Origin: Lingula anatina
Lineage: Eukaryota > Brachiopoda > Lingulata > Lingulida > Lingulidae
Assembly (NCBI RefSeq): GCF_001039355.2
Contig: NW_019775941.1
Span: 4,284-68,283, forward strand
DNA length: 64,000 nucleotides
Direction of reading: 5' to 3'
The notes under the pieces are model-generated. The model was not told where the DNA came from. It made no database searches and saw only the letters and a program-made list of their open reading frames with translations. Positions 29,101 to 41,912 of the stretch are shown one piece after another (the first letter of the stretch is position 1; each line of letters starts with the position of its first letter). The translations under genes were made by a program, and so were the position numbers.

Positions 29101-30616
29101 GACAACTATCGGAATTTATCTCAAGTCTCTCTGAATGTGAATTTGCTCATCGCGCCAGATTATCGCATCGTTTTGCATACAAGATATGAGTTAGCCGACC
29201 ATATGGATATCAGTAAATGTTTAAGTTGTATATAGGCAATTTCTCATTTCATATTTCTACTGTCGCTTCGAACAGTGGGTGCAACTGAATAATCGTGCTT
29301 TTTCAAATATTGGAATTCTGTGCTGGCGCTTGTTATGTCATTCGTTCTTATGTTTTCTGAATACACACATTTTATTAATTAAGTGGATTTTTATCCTGAA
29401 ACCTTATTCATATTTTTTTTTGTACCAGTGGAACAGTAAAATAAAATAAGTGATTGTAAAAATAAATAAATAAAAACTGCGTCGACTGATAAAAAGAAAC
29501 ATTTTATTACAATCCGTTGTATTTATTTCAATAATTTACCGGAGACACGCTTTTTACATATGATGAATCTCTCTTCTGATAACTCATCCCATCACAAAGA
29601 AAAAAACAACATGATAACAATGAACAAAAAAAAAACTACAATATAATTCAAAGTAATAATGTAACATGGTGCCCCAAAATATCATTCCAAGGTACCTAAA
29701 AACTGACAGGCTAATAAATTAATTTTATTCAATTGCGCCATTTTTGCCGCTCTTTTGTCCACAGCCAAATAAAAACAAAATAATAAAAGCTGAGGCAATG
29801 TCATTAAAACACCATGTCAAATGTAAGTATTATCTAAAACAAAACAGAAACAACAATAAGTTAAAAGTGAATCCATAAAATAAAACACTACCACAACCGC
29901 AAGTTACAGGCCCATGTTTCTCTCTAACAAGACCTTGTATTGAGCAACTACATCAAAACGATATCCATCTACTTTGTAGATTCTTGGGTATAAAATGTTC
30001 CACTTAAATGCTCCTATTATCCTATCTATAAGTCTATGTGTTTCAAAGAAACAAGAAACATTCTTCTACACTAATATCTGGACACATGTTCAATAAAACA
30101 AATCAAGTAAGCTTCTGAGGCGATATGTAAGGGCCCCTGGTTATAGTTTATCGACTAGGGCATTCGCCAGAGATCATTGGTTCCCAAATAAGCTTATCCT
30201 TCTCATGCCAGTTCTTAGGGGGTAAGTTGCCTGCCCCTCTTGTCGTATTTAGGTACCGTAGGTACCATTCCGTTTTAATTCTTTTAACCAAGACGAGCAA
30301 GCTGTCTCAAAGGGGCGAGCGCTGGAATACAGACGGAGTTTCTCTGACCAGCAATCCGTATTCTTGTTTACACATTAAAATGCAATGCCTGAATAGAAAT
30401 CCTTTCTGTTAAAGTGCTGCCAGCACGTAAATATTCACGTGCGCGATTTTTACGAGCATGGCTGGATTATCCAAGCACAAAATCCTTAACCTTCTTTGTT
30501 CTAAAGCTCTAATTTATATCAAATTTCAGTCATAGATTTTCGTACTGCAATATAAATCTTCCATACATATCGATATCTACATAAATAAGTTCTCACTTTC
30601 CGAGAGAAACTCAGTA

Positions 30617-31168
30617 TCACGAGAGTCCTTTATTCCCGTTACTTTCCTCCACTTCCATAGTGCACGTTGCACCGTGCAGCTGAGGCAGCACAACAGCCTC
30701 TGGGTCTGTCTTAACCTTGACACTGCCAGTGAATTTCATTCCCGCTAATGACAAGTCTGTTGGCTGATCCTGATCCTCAGAGGATCCAAAAGAGTCCGAT
30801 TCCGAGGGAAAACAAGACCTGTCACTATTTCTGTACAAAGAGGAATGTTCCATGGATACAGGGGCGGGGTCTAAAGTCCTGCCGCTTTCCTCGAGGGATT
30901 CGTCACCGGAGTACGGACTGTAAGCCTCCTCTTCATTCGCGCTGTGTTCCGCGGTTGTGGTGGTCTGATTTGCAGTAGGCCTTGGGTGAAGTTTTGCACC
31001 TCGTCTGGCACGCTTGATCTCCATTGGATGATGAAGGAATCTATGAAAAAAGAAAAATGGTTGAATCCCATTCTTATTTATCTATTTATTTGATCAATGT
31101 TTTTTATCTGACATTCTCTTTGTATGTATATTCGTATTGTATAATTATTATTAATATAATAATAATTA

Positions 31169-31199
<31 letters not shown>

Positions 31200-34100
31200 G
31201 TGGAGAACAGTAGCAAAATACACCTAAGGCTCAACCGACTCATTCATACTACTGGTCAAAGTCGCAACTAACGCACTGTCATTTCTATAGACAACTATAA
31301 TACAGCTCTATAATAATCTAGAAATGTCGCGCACACAACACTCACTTGTAAGTCAGCCTCTTCCCAGGTACTTTCTGAATGATATCCATCTTGTAGTAGT
31401 AACGTAGAGCTCTGGACAGTTTCTCGTAAGTCATATTAGTCCTGTTCTTCTGTATGCCCCAGAGTTGCGCGAGGGCGGTCGGGTTGACAATGCGAAATAC
31501 CAGCTGGTCGTAGTCCTCCCAGCGGATGTACGCAGAATACGTGTTGTCCATCAAAAGGCGGCTGATAAACTCCCAAAGAAGGCGGAATTCTAGAAAGAAA
31601 CCATAATACTCGATAAATATGTCGCCTTCTTTACTCATTTATCTGTTCAATAATCTTTATTTCTTTTCAAATATCATATGTAGGATAACGTAGGAGTTTT
31701 GTTGGATAATCTAAATGCTAGGGCATATTTTTTTAAAAAGAGAGATGTAACCACAACTTATTTTAAATATTATTCAATTAAACCATTGTAATGTCAAAAA
31801 GACCAATCAATTTGTATAACAAGGCATGATGCATAATTCATTAAATTTCCCAACAAAAAAAAATCCACAACAATTAGTGAGATGTGTCATGATGCGACAA
31901 ACCAACCAGGAACAGCGTCGTCTGTCACACGTACAATATACGGTCACTAGTCACACACATATCAAGAAATGCGTGAGCGTGAAGGAAAGCTTTATCAGTA
32001 ATATATTGCCCTCTCTACCGTGATAATATACAACGCGGTGACACGTTATCAGCACGCTAACCACAAAATGGCTGTTTTTCCGCCTCGTCTGGAAACGGAC
32101 ATAACAAAATGGCATCTATTTCATGGTCGCGCGTTCAGCGAAATATATTCTATCATAAAAAGTGACTAGACTAGTTAGCGACGGGTGGACTCACGTAAGC
32201 TTTCATGCGGTCCCTGCACGAAGAGATATCGCACTAATCAAAATGTTTCATAAAGTCTTCCTTTTGCACGCCCATTAATTTAGACTATTATCGCACAATT
32301 TCCCCTCTTTCACACGTTATTAAGCAAGTTTAATTTCATGCAAATTTTTCTAATGCGATGGAAGGCTGCATTTGTCTGATATAATGATAATAAACCATTT
32401 ATCTCTCTGCGGCCCGCTGCGGCATTTCCGCATATGAATACGACGTCTAGTATTAGACAGGACACATCCCTATAATTGTGTCTCTCAGAATGATATGTTG
32501 CCCCTCAGCTGATCTTTTACTTACTGCCATAACCAGAAAATCCTTTTACAACCTTTTCATGGCAACTAACATAATAAATTCTTCTGACATATATAAAAAA
32601 TGTTTTTGCTTACCAGAACCGCGCCCAGGGTTCGTCTCTTGGTTGCTTATGGTGAAATTTGTCCTTGGAGCAGGGAATCCCGGAGTGGTGGATTTAAATA
32701 CTTTTGAGGTCTGAGAACTGTAGTCTTGTGGCTTTTCGTCTGAAATAAAACGATTCTCACTGTCATACAATATCTGCTACATGTAACAAAATCCGTATGC
32801 CGGGTCATAAGTTTTCTTTGTCAACGTTTCTCTTGTTTTTTTTCCTTATCATTATTGTGTATTGGAATAATTGGGTAGGGGTGAAAAAAACAGTGAAATG
32901 TCAATTGATTCGAAGACTATGAACTACAGTTGTCAATTTACCTTCGTGTTCCAGTAAAGGAGCGTGAGGAGAACCTCTCTCTGACGCATGCGCACACTCG
33001 GAGTCTGTACTGGGAGCCGGACTGAGGACAGCTTCTAAGAGACAATATTTCAAATATAAACACCCATCCATAATATAAACCTGTATTTTTAAAATAACAT
33101 AATTAAATATCAATTTATCTGCACGCTTTTCAATGCTCAGACAGATGAATTCATTTTTACCCAAGGTCGCATATTTTGCGGTTACAGACAGTTTCCTTAG
33201 ACCATCCATTCTTACGTCACCTGAGCTTTCTATTCTTGTGGACATACATCTTTATATTCATATCTCATCCACTCTGTATAACCAATACAACGGTGCTTAT
33301 ATAACTGACAATACTGCATTGGATCCTTTACCTCGGGTTCTTCCTGTTAAAAATAATTACGAAAAAAAACATACCAGGTACAGAAATCTGGAATTTTCTG
33401 TCTCCTCCGAGTGGCATTTGTAGTGTTTCTGGCCGATGCACCACAGGGGTGGGACGGTGAAGAGTGTGCAACATGGATGGTGACACAGAGTTAGGTGCAT
33501 GGGGACTACTACGACAGGCTGATGAAGGGGAAAGCGTAGGAGAAAGTCTGTGCTCTGAAATAGAGGAATGTTTTGTTGATAAACGATACGACAAATGTTC
33601 ACAAAGGTGCAATCACGTACAAAAGAAAGTCTCCCCAGACACAGACCGAGGTAGAAACCCAGGTTGAAGAAGAAGACGTTACAACATGCACATGACAAAT
33701 GTGATGCAACGCACTGATTAAAGAGAGTTTGTCATTTGTATTTAATATCAAGAGAGTGATGAAGAAACAGAACTAAAGTTTGCCATTTTGTGCACTTAAG
33801 TTTCGTACCATCATGCATATGTTGGGCCGGCGGGCTCCCTGTGGACGCGCTGGCGTGGGGAGGCGGTGAGGCGTTGAAAAACCCGAACGTTGGAATCAAT
33901 GGGGACCGCATGGCTTGTGGAACTGAAAAAATGATTTCATCTATGTGTTATAAGTGGTTTCCTACGTCCACATCGACCACATTCCAAACACGCACGCATG
34001 CACGCACACATACAAGCACACGTGCACGCACGTGCACACACACACACACACAATCATACATATATGGACAGATAAGAAAATATTTTGGCGGTGATATAAT

Positions 34101-37100
34101 CGGTGATGCAAAAATCCTACAAATTGAAATCAATTTTGCCAATCATAAATTGTCTTTGCAGTTTTATTCAAAAGCGTTCACTCTGTAAAATGCTTTTTTG
34201 CCAATAACCTTCCCCAGCTAACTGAAATAAATAGGCGGAGATGATTTGAGGACAGGCATACCAGGATGAGGAAGTAAATAAATCTTCCAAGATGATTGGT
34301 TAGCGGGTTTTGTGTGTTTGTTCGTCTGTTGCTCGTACCTTAGGTTGACCTTTTATCAAACCAAAGACTATGTGAACATGATAAGCCTTCAGCATGGTTA
34401 GTTTAACATGCAAAAAGTGTCATTTGTGGCCTCGCCGAAAAATACAACAGAGGAACAAAAGACACACTTTAAATTCCGTCTTTCCACATGCCCTTAAAAT
34501 TGATTGTTTGTAAAATGATTACCAAATATTAATCGTGTTATGTAGTCCTAAGTAATGATTTGTTTTTTAGCTGAAAATGTGGACATATTTGCACGCCTTG
34601 ATTTATCCCTGCTATCGTATTTTAGTAACATTAGTATATTCAGAGATAAGTGGTGGCCGGCTGAAGCTGAACATACTGACAGAATATTCCTTGATGCATT
34701 TCCACAAAATCAGTGCCAGGCATATCAATGACCAGTTGAAATATTTTGCCTTAATGGAAACCCCACGAATATCGACATTTCTTCTATCATTCTTTATTTC
34801 TCCACCTGTGAATTTCGTGAATTCGTGAATTTAGATGCCCCTCGCGCAAATATTTTCACTTTTTGGGTTCGACCCCAGGGTTGTCATTAAACACATTTCG
34901 ACCTTAAATGCACTTCCTGGTTGCACTAGATCAATTTAGTAGGTTGATTAAGATACTGCATCAGTTGCTGGGCAGTTTTTGATGAAGTTTAGCCCTATGG
35001 TATTTCTTCATCGACCAAGCCATTGGATTGTTGTTATATTTCTTTCATATCCTCTTTTATTTTTTACTCTGATAATGCTAGATAAAGTACATATATAATT
35101 GATGGGACAAGAGGAAATGATATACCAGTATTGTTGATTTTTCTGGCTGGAGAGTAGGCGCATCTCAGTAGTAAATGTCACGATGTTTTCGAAAAGCAAA
35201 ATTGATGAAGCACTTCATGAATATGAGGATACACAAAGGTGTTTACCTTATTTTCAGGATAACGATATGAGGAAGAAGAAACGGTCGGCTGTGTTGTAAA
35301 AAAGGCATCAATTATGCTTACATATGTATTGAGCGTAAAACCAAAAATATTTCTATCTAGAAAACGGTATTTGACCGAGAATGTTAATTGGGCGTGTGCA
35401 GACAAGATTAAACATGGGGTGGGCGACAAAACGACACAATGAAATGCTAAAAATAAATAAATGGCAGCTGGATTTCGCAATACACATACTTTTTTCTTTC
35501 TTTAAAGACAACATTACTGTCTTAATAAAAGAATATGTTTAATATACGTGGGCAAATTTCCATGACGCAGAAGACGAATTTCTATGGGGCATCTGTATTT
35601 ATCAAATATCTCGTTACAGATCTGTCTAGATGTTTACGGCATATCTATTTAAAGTTCTAAACCACCATCTTGGATTTCGGGTCTTCTAATTTACTGTGGA
35701 AATTGGAATTTTAAAAGCAACGGTAGGCTATTTCTTATTATTGATTCGTCATTTCTATCTTCGCATCGCAGGATGTTTACACGTCAATCTTTTATTACCG
35801 GTAAATATCAAGACCTGGTCCTGGGAAAGGGTAACTAAAGCTGCTACGTGACGAAGTTCACCCTTTTCTTTCTACTATAAAGATATGTTAACCCCTGACT
35901 ATGCATTTCATACAATGAATTAGAATTATTGAAATGCTTGTGAGTCACAGCAAGGTCAGGTTTAACAGGTAAAAGGAAGATAGGTTAAAAGAAGCAATAA
36001 ATAAACCACTTGGCCTTCCCACGTAACAGGTCCGGGATATAATGTCAATGCAGGTTATAAAAATGGAAATGACGAAGAATAAGGGTGTAGTCCAGAAGGA
36101 ACAGTGATATAGAATAACAAAAGTAATACGCAACTCAGCATTTATACATATCCCCAATAGCGGATGTGATGACGGGAAATGTTTTGAAATCCTGTGTTGA
36201 TCTTTCTTTCATATTATAAAAGGTTAGATCTATTACAACTTACTGTTGCATTTTTCTGTCATTTTCTGAAGGGTATTATACAGTATGTCACCGGCGTTAG
36301 GGACACGTTCTATGAAGTCCTCCTTTTTGAGCATCGTCAGAGCTTTACCTGGAAAAAATTAAAAAATTTTGTAGAAAATCATGAAAACTGTATTGGCATT
36401 TACGACAAATACGTAGACAAACAGGGAAATATTAGAAGTTAATCATCTTGAGCACGAAACTTTTCAAGACAGTATTGTCTAAAAAAAAAAAAAAGATGAG
36501 ATTACAAAATACCACTTAGGCAATGAAAACTGCATTTGTAAACAACCGAAGTCAACAATGCAGTGACAATGTGAAACAGATTTGAGTCAATTGTCGAGCA
36601 AGTAGAAAATTAATCGACGTATAGGGCATTTTCAAATTGTCTTTGTATCTATACTAATGTGACTTCATCCAAGTGAAGGGAACGTCTGTTACAATCGTCT
36701 GGTCTTCATTTTTTTCAAAAGTCACACACGCAAACGTACTTGAACACAGCACACGATGCACTGAGAGGTATTGACTTAAATGCACTATGTACTTATCGTC
36801 TTCAACATAAGCAGACTCGAAAATCAGGCGTATTAACATTTCAAACAGGAAAGAAACGTTACAGTTAATCTTATTGCCAGGAATTGAAGCAACAGAAAGC
36901 TCTGACCGGAATCGATCGATATAGGATTTATTAATCTTAATAGCCCCTATGACGCTCGTACACATATCCTTGGGAATCGAGAAACGAGAAAAACAACAAC
37001 AAAAAAATAACGCAAAACAAATGCAGTATGACGTTAGCGTCTCGAATAGAGTGCGAAACCAATCGTATTGAAACTTTCTTTCTTCCAATTAAAACGCTGC

Positions 37101-39094
37101 TGCTAATTTCCTCTTTCTGGCTTTAACTCTTAAAACCTTATTATTAATCTCCGACTGTTCTAATTTCCTTGCGTTGAGCGCCACGGATGCTAGTTCGTGT
37201 ATTTTTAGGGTTTCTAATTGAGTCTCGCTCTGATCGTAGGCTTCAGGGAGACACAAGATGGAAGAGTGACGTCACAGCTCTTCCTGTCATTAGATCCACA
37301 TCTTTGAACTGGGTGTCAGTCTGTGCGAAGTGGGCCGAATGCGGCTTCCTTCCAAACGCACCGTCTTTTCGTCTGATCATGTTCATAGGCTTCTTTGTGC
37401 AGCAACTGGAATTTGGCCTCGATTATTCTGTACCGGAATGAAGTTTTTTTCCCAGGCAATACCGCCACCCATGATTTCAAAGTCTGCGACTTTCATTGCA
37501 TATTTTGCGGCAAAATGTTGTTATTTTTTGTTAACTAGTATTTTCTAACCTTTTTTAATGGTTGACAAGATACACGTAAACAAAATGCTATATTAATGTT
37601 AAATAGCACCTGAAGCATTATAGGTAAAAGCAGCAAGTAAAAAAGGCACCATTGTAACACCTTTCCGTCAAACATGAAGCACAAAACGCCTAGACAGCAA
37701 TTCTCCTTGCTTATTGAGAAGAGGTTATTGTATTCCTTCAGAAAATCTCCTAATTATTTGATACTTAATTGACATTTGACCATACTTCATACATTTAAAC
37801 AACTGATAGAATATTCCCAAAGACAAGTCATTTATTATCAGTTCTAATCAAGAACGACCATGGAAAACAACACGCGATGCTGTAGTTGTACATATATTGA
37901 TAACTTTTTTTCTGTTCCGTATTATATAATAAAATCAGACAAAGCAAATTTTACTAGTTTGATGCAATGATCTATTGGTAAAAACAGTAACAGATGGTCA
38001 CTGACATAAGTCTATCAAGTGCTTATTACGAGCATATATCTGTATCTGTTTACATATTATACATGTATATCCTAACTTAACTGCTTAATAAATGCTCATC
38101 GCCCCCCTCACCACCCCCACCACCACCACCACTGCTCCATCCCCTTAAAAGACGTACGAATATTAGGAATGTTAAAAGGTCGAATATCTAAGGGGGGTTC
38201 TTTTAATTCATTGTAATGAACGCTATTCAACCGTGTGTTGATTACTTCCGCGGGCTGACTGCCAAAAATGACACTGCATAATTTCTATTGGCAAAGCCAG
38301 AAGAGGAAAAGCTTTTTTTAAACTTCCTTCTTGATTTCCACGAAATAGGCTGGCTCACCTTGTTCAAAATCAATGGAGTCTTGAACAACATGACTGGCAA
38401 ATTTCAACATATTTCTTTCACTATGTATTAATATGGGTCTTTTACTAATCTATTAATATTTGATCTTTTTCGTGCTTTAATGGCAGTGAGTGGTATGTTG
38501 AGGACACTTAACTAACTCTTTTGATACGAAAAGCCAGTTAATTGGCATTTTGTGATTTAGCTTTTTTTTTCTTCTTTTTTTTTTTTAGTTGTAGCTATGT
38601 TTTGAGGATGTTTTACCAACTCCATTTTCTTACCGTCAAAATCAATTAACGAAAAAACTCTTAGCTGACGTAAAGGGGAGAGTAAAACCGTGTCATTCTT
38701 ATCTCAACTGATAAAGCAGCGCATAAAGTGAAAAAATGTCTACAATGTGGTGTGTTTCCAACGTGGTGGAAGGAGACAAAGGGAAGAAAAACGGTATGTA
38801 ACGTATGCAGCTCACCACACTGCAAGATAAGGTTTAACCGTTTAATACAACGCCAGATCTTGTCGACCTTTTTGCATTCTCACGATAAGCGATGCAAATT
38901 AGGGAGAGATGAATCTTAGTCTCTTACTGGGTAATTATCTATCTGCGGTAAAATACCACCTTCCTCTTAAGCTAAACTTAGCTTTGATTTCCACATTCAA
39001 ACCATATCTAGTGGTTCTCTTGTTTGTAGATTTTTAATTCTTAAAAATTTTGGCTAGAACAATTAAATTTCCTTAAAATTAGATTTGTCTATTC

Positions 39095-39142
<48 letters not shown>

Positions 39143-39625
39143 ATAATAAAATATAATTAATATAATATAATCTTAGTAAGTAAAAATTAGTTCTTACCAT
39201 TCATACTGAACTTGTCTACTGGAATGTCACTTAAGGAATATTCGTTCACGCACCATTTCAGCCATAGCTGAACGTCTTCTTTGGACCAGTAATATGGGTG
39301 GCTGGCTGAAAGAAAATGACAGCGGTTTAACTTCTGATATCATCCAACTTCTACTGAGGTTTTGGTATAAATTTATTTTTTAGATATAAAATTCATATCC
39401 CAATAAGTTTAAATAAACTGTCATAAAAATAATAATGATTAACGAGGAAAATATAAAAAAAATGAAAAGATATCTTTTTTTCAATTGTGCTAATTCCTTC
39501 AGGAAATATTTACCCAATACAGGGCTGCCGGTCGGAGACATCGGGGGACGCGAGCCGCTGGTGTGGAAGGACATCGCTTGCCAGGGATTAAATAATACTG
39601 CGCCTTGAGACTGGAGACTAAACAT
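30617..39625 (-). CDS. ETV6-like: Tel/Yan-type ETS transcription factor (ETV6/7-like)
   Basis: Sequence-specific nuclear repressor of the Tel/Yan class. Exons on the minus strand: 39514-39625, 39198-39305, 36244-36348, 33809-33922, 33375-33554, 32942-33034, 32614-32739, 31346-31589, 30617-31040; 501 residues in one frame. A SAM/Pointed domain (about 40-110) is split over exons 2-3: [49 protein letters not shown] Pro/Ser-rich middle (about 115-278) has many Ser-Pro sites, expected MAPK targets in this class. The ETS domain (about 280-363) includes [26 protein letters not shown] and recognition helix [15 protein letters not shown] with both DNA-contact Arg. The tail has PTDLS, a CtBP-type motif. 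An acceptor ends right at the ATG (39625), so an upstream exon exists and the true N-terminus may be longer. Confidence 0.93.
31169..31199. repeat. (ATT)n microsatellite
   Basis: About ten ATT units within the intron before the last ETS-gene exon. Confidence 0.9.
38101..38134. repeat. C/A-rich (CAC)n tract
   Basis: Short run of CCCCCCTCACCACCCCCACC and CACCAC units in intron 2 of the ETS gene. Confidence 0.8.
38701..38919 (+). other. possible terminal exon with a GATA-like Cys4 motif, nested in an ETS-gene intron
   Basis: An open frame on the plus strand without a proper ATG runs to a stop at 38919. It encodes [19 protein letters not shown] then [11 protein letters not shown], that is CxxC-16 residues-CxxC, with Trp-Lys before the second pair as in GATA-type fingers (usual spacing 17-18). 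A plausible acceptor (TCAACTGATAAAGCAG) lies at about 38703-38718 and an AATAAA at about 39145. It may be chance. No other exon of such a gene was found. Confidence 0.25.
39100..39140. repeat. (TC)n microsatellite
   Basis: About 20 TC units just beyond the donor of ETS-gene exon 2. Confidence 0.95.
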
Positions 39626-41657
39626 CTGGAAAAAAAAAAAGAAATATTATATAAAATTTGCCCTCTCTATCTCTCTTATGTACCCAAATAAACAATTTTA
39701 AGACATCGATATCACATTCATTTGGTAAACAACTTACGCGAGTCATGTAATGTACTCTCCCTCTTAAGTGCGAAAAGTGAAATGTCGAAGGGGGAGTTGT
39801 TCATGTACTACCTCGGATGTCAGTCATTTTACGCCACGCCCCTACCGGATAAACGCATTGAAATAGAGCGCTGCGGAAGACCAGGAAGGCAGCTATACGT
39901 GCTATGTTATTGCAGTATAGGAAGTGAGTGCTCTCTGTGTTGTCGTCACATAAAGTATTTTCCTTTAAGATTTTAGGCATACTGTAACCTACACTTTATA
40001 CGCGGCTCATTAGATATACAATGTGCTTTATGCCTCCCACGCACTGGGCTCGTCGCACACTCATAACACTTTTAAAGCTTACCCAGCCGGGGCTCTCTCT
40101 AACAAACAAGTGCACATAGTCAGTTCTCTCTACATAACACGATCTTTCAAACTGCTCACAGAGATTTTCAAGTTCAATTGAAAATAATAAAACGACTCAT
40201 CATTGTAAGCCTGCTAACATCAACAATGTGACAAAGTGTAGGATTTCAAACACACGATAAGTCCATAAACTACTACTTGTTGGACTTATCTGAGGGCAAG
40301 TTATACTTTTTGATTTTATTTTAACAATTAAATGCAGATAAATTGGTGTCGCAAAAACAATCAAATTTACTACTTCCTGTCAAACCTCGCCGCCTGTCAA
40401 CCATCTTGACAGTGTTACAGCGCGCGTAATCCGAAAGTATCTTAAATTGATCTTGAAGTATGGCGGGATTTTAAATTTTGGGTAAAGGTAAGGATTCTGT
40501 GATTATCCAAAATTGTTGCAGAGATATGATGAGAGTCAGAAAAGAGGGATCAAAGAATTCGGTTGGGTTAGAGACAAATACGTACCAGCAGTTGCAGTTA
40601 AGACGCTAGCTGGTAGTCATTTTACATATATATTTGCACCTATATCTTTCATGCGTTAGCGCGTAAATTATGTGATAAAAAACCAAGTCAGTAACTTATA
40701 TACATGTATTATCTATACTTGTAGTGGGATTTCTTACATCTATCGTGATCATAAGGCCCCGCGCTCCTTGGGCTTCACCACGACCTTTTGAAATTACATT
40801 AACACTCCTCCAAGTGTAGGTCTAGCTTACAAGTCCTGGAAGGTCTCTTTTCCCTAGACTTTCTGAGAAACCAAAAGTAACACGAGAATACCACAGAGCG
40901 CGCTTAGGGTCCAAATCTCCCTTGTAGAGGGTACTGTACATATAGGTACTGGTACCACCGTGCATATGCGTGTCCCTTTATTCCATTGATTAGTTCGAGA
41001 TTACGTAAATAAGGAAGAAAAACAACACTTCCGTCCTATAGGAAGGTTCCTTACATAAATTCAAAGAATAGAGGGTTGCGTAAATGAGGGCTGGAAATAC
41101 AGTTAATGGCACGTCAGCAACAAATTGAATAAATCATTACATTCGTAACCGCTTGCAAAGTAGTGCAATTCTTCCACTAATAGACAACCTTTCGAAAACT
41201 CAAATTACCGTCTAGAACTTTGCTTCATAGCTTGTTACAGACGTAAATAGGAGTGCGCCTGACGATAGAACACTACCTCACGTTGTCATGGAAACCAACT
41301 TATCTGACCGGGACTTACGAGAGATCATAGGGTTTGAGGAAATCTTGACGATCATTTCCTCAAGAAGCGTGAAGTACCAACGTCAACAGCTTCAATAATT
41401 CCAGGAGGCTTAGTTGTCAGACGATCGATTGACGCGAGGAAACTATAATGAGTTTTGCGTTAAAAGAAGGCCTCCGCTCTGCTCAGCGAAAACATCCGGA
41501 TTATATATACACAGGGTTGGCACGAAGCATGCGGATGATAATCATACAGAGCGGCAGAAATGAAAAGATAACAAGCACGCGCAAGAGGAAGGGGTATATT
41601 TACGTATTGCATCACTATTTCCAGCCGGGGATAAAAAAAAAGAAACAGCGATATAAT
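39626..41657. other. upstream of the ETS gene, no gene seen
   Basis: Contains the intron that precedes the ETS gene's ATG exon (acceptor T-run plus CCAG at 39626). The upstream exon could not be placed. Strong minus-strand donors that could end a first exon lie at about 45480 (CTAAG/gtgaga), 46260 (CAG/gtgagc) and 48788 (TAG/gtgagt). Confidence 0.4.
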
Positions 41658-41912
41658 GGCTCATTCCCATTGAAGCTATCGGTCTCCGTAGATCGATCCA
41701 AGTCCGGGGGGACTCTCGCTGAGTGCACTCAGTGAAACAGATTAACACGTCTCCTCTAGATTCCAATGTACCCGTATAATCACCATTTTTTCTGTATTCT
41801 ACTCAACGCCAGGGGGAGGCGTGTAAATCTATTCAACTGATTGGCCCCGGGGAGTTGGATTGATCTATGTAGACCGACAGATTCAATGGAAATGAGCCCT
41901 GAGATACATGTT
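41658..41912. mobile_element. small non-autonomous element with long inverted repeats
   Basis: The left arm GGCTCATTCCCATTGAAGCT (then ATCGGTCTCCGTAGATCGAT and CCAAGTCC) is mirrored at 41855-41911, which on the minus strand reads GGGCTCATTTCCATTGAATC, TGTCGGTCTACATAGATCAA and TCCAACTCC. The arms are about 55-60 bp with some mismatches, around a 140-bp centre without an ORF. A single related copy lies at 50896-50970, so this is a dispersed family. Confidence 0.75.

Larger units (their letters stand above)
24913..30616. other. intergenic DNA and 3' UTR of the ETS gene
   Basis: No supported gene. The last 1.1 kb is probably the 3' UTR of the minus-strand ETS gene; AATAAA on the minus strand corresponds to 29503-29508. 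The region also holds a widely spaced inverted repeat (26166/27488), a CA microsatellite and a possible tRNA-derived SINE fragment near 29033. Confidence 0.5.

Noticed and set aside
34853-34880. B-box-like GGGTTCGACCCC
   Set aside because: No A-box or tRNA fold upstream; probably chance or a very eroded SINE.
36194-36442. 83-codon plus-strand ORF
   Set aside because: It is the antisense shadow of ETS-gene exon 3 (36244-36348), which has proper splice sites and encodes the second half of the SAM domain.
36654-37088. 144-codon minus-strand ORF inside an ETS-gene intron
   Set aside because: Irregular composition with a short Cys/Phe-rich run, no recognisable domain, no support for transcription; the phase does not fit the ETS exons.
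41448-41766. Opposed ORFs of 74-95 codons
   Set aside because: They overlap the left arm of the inverted-repeat element and have no domain.
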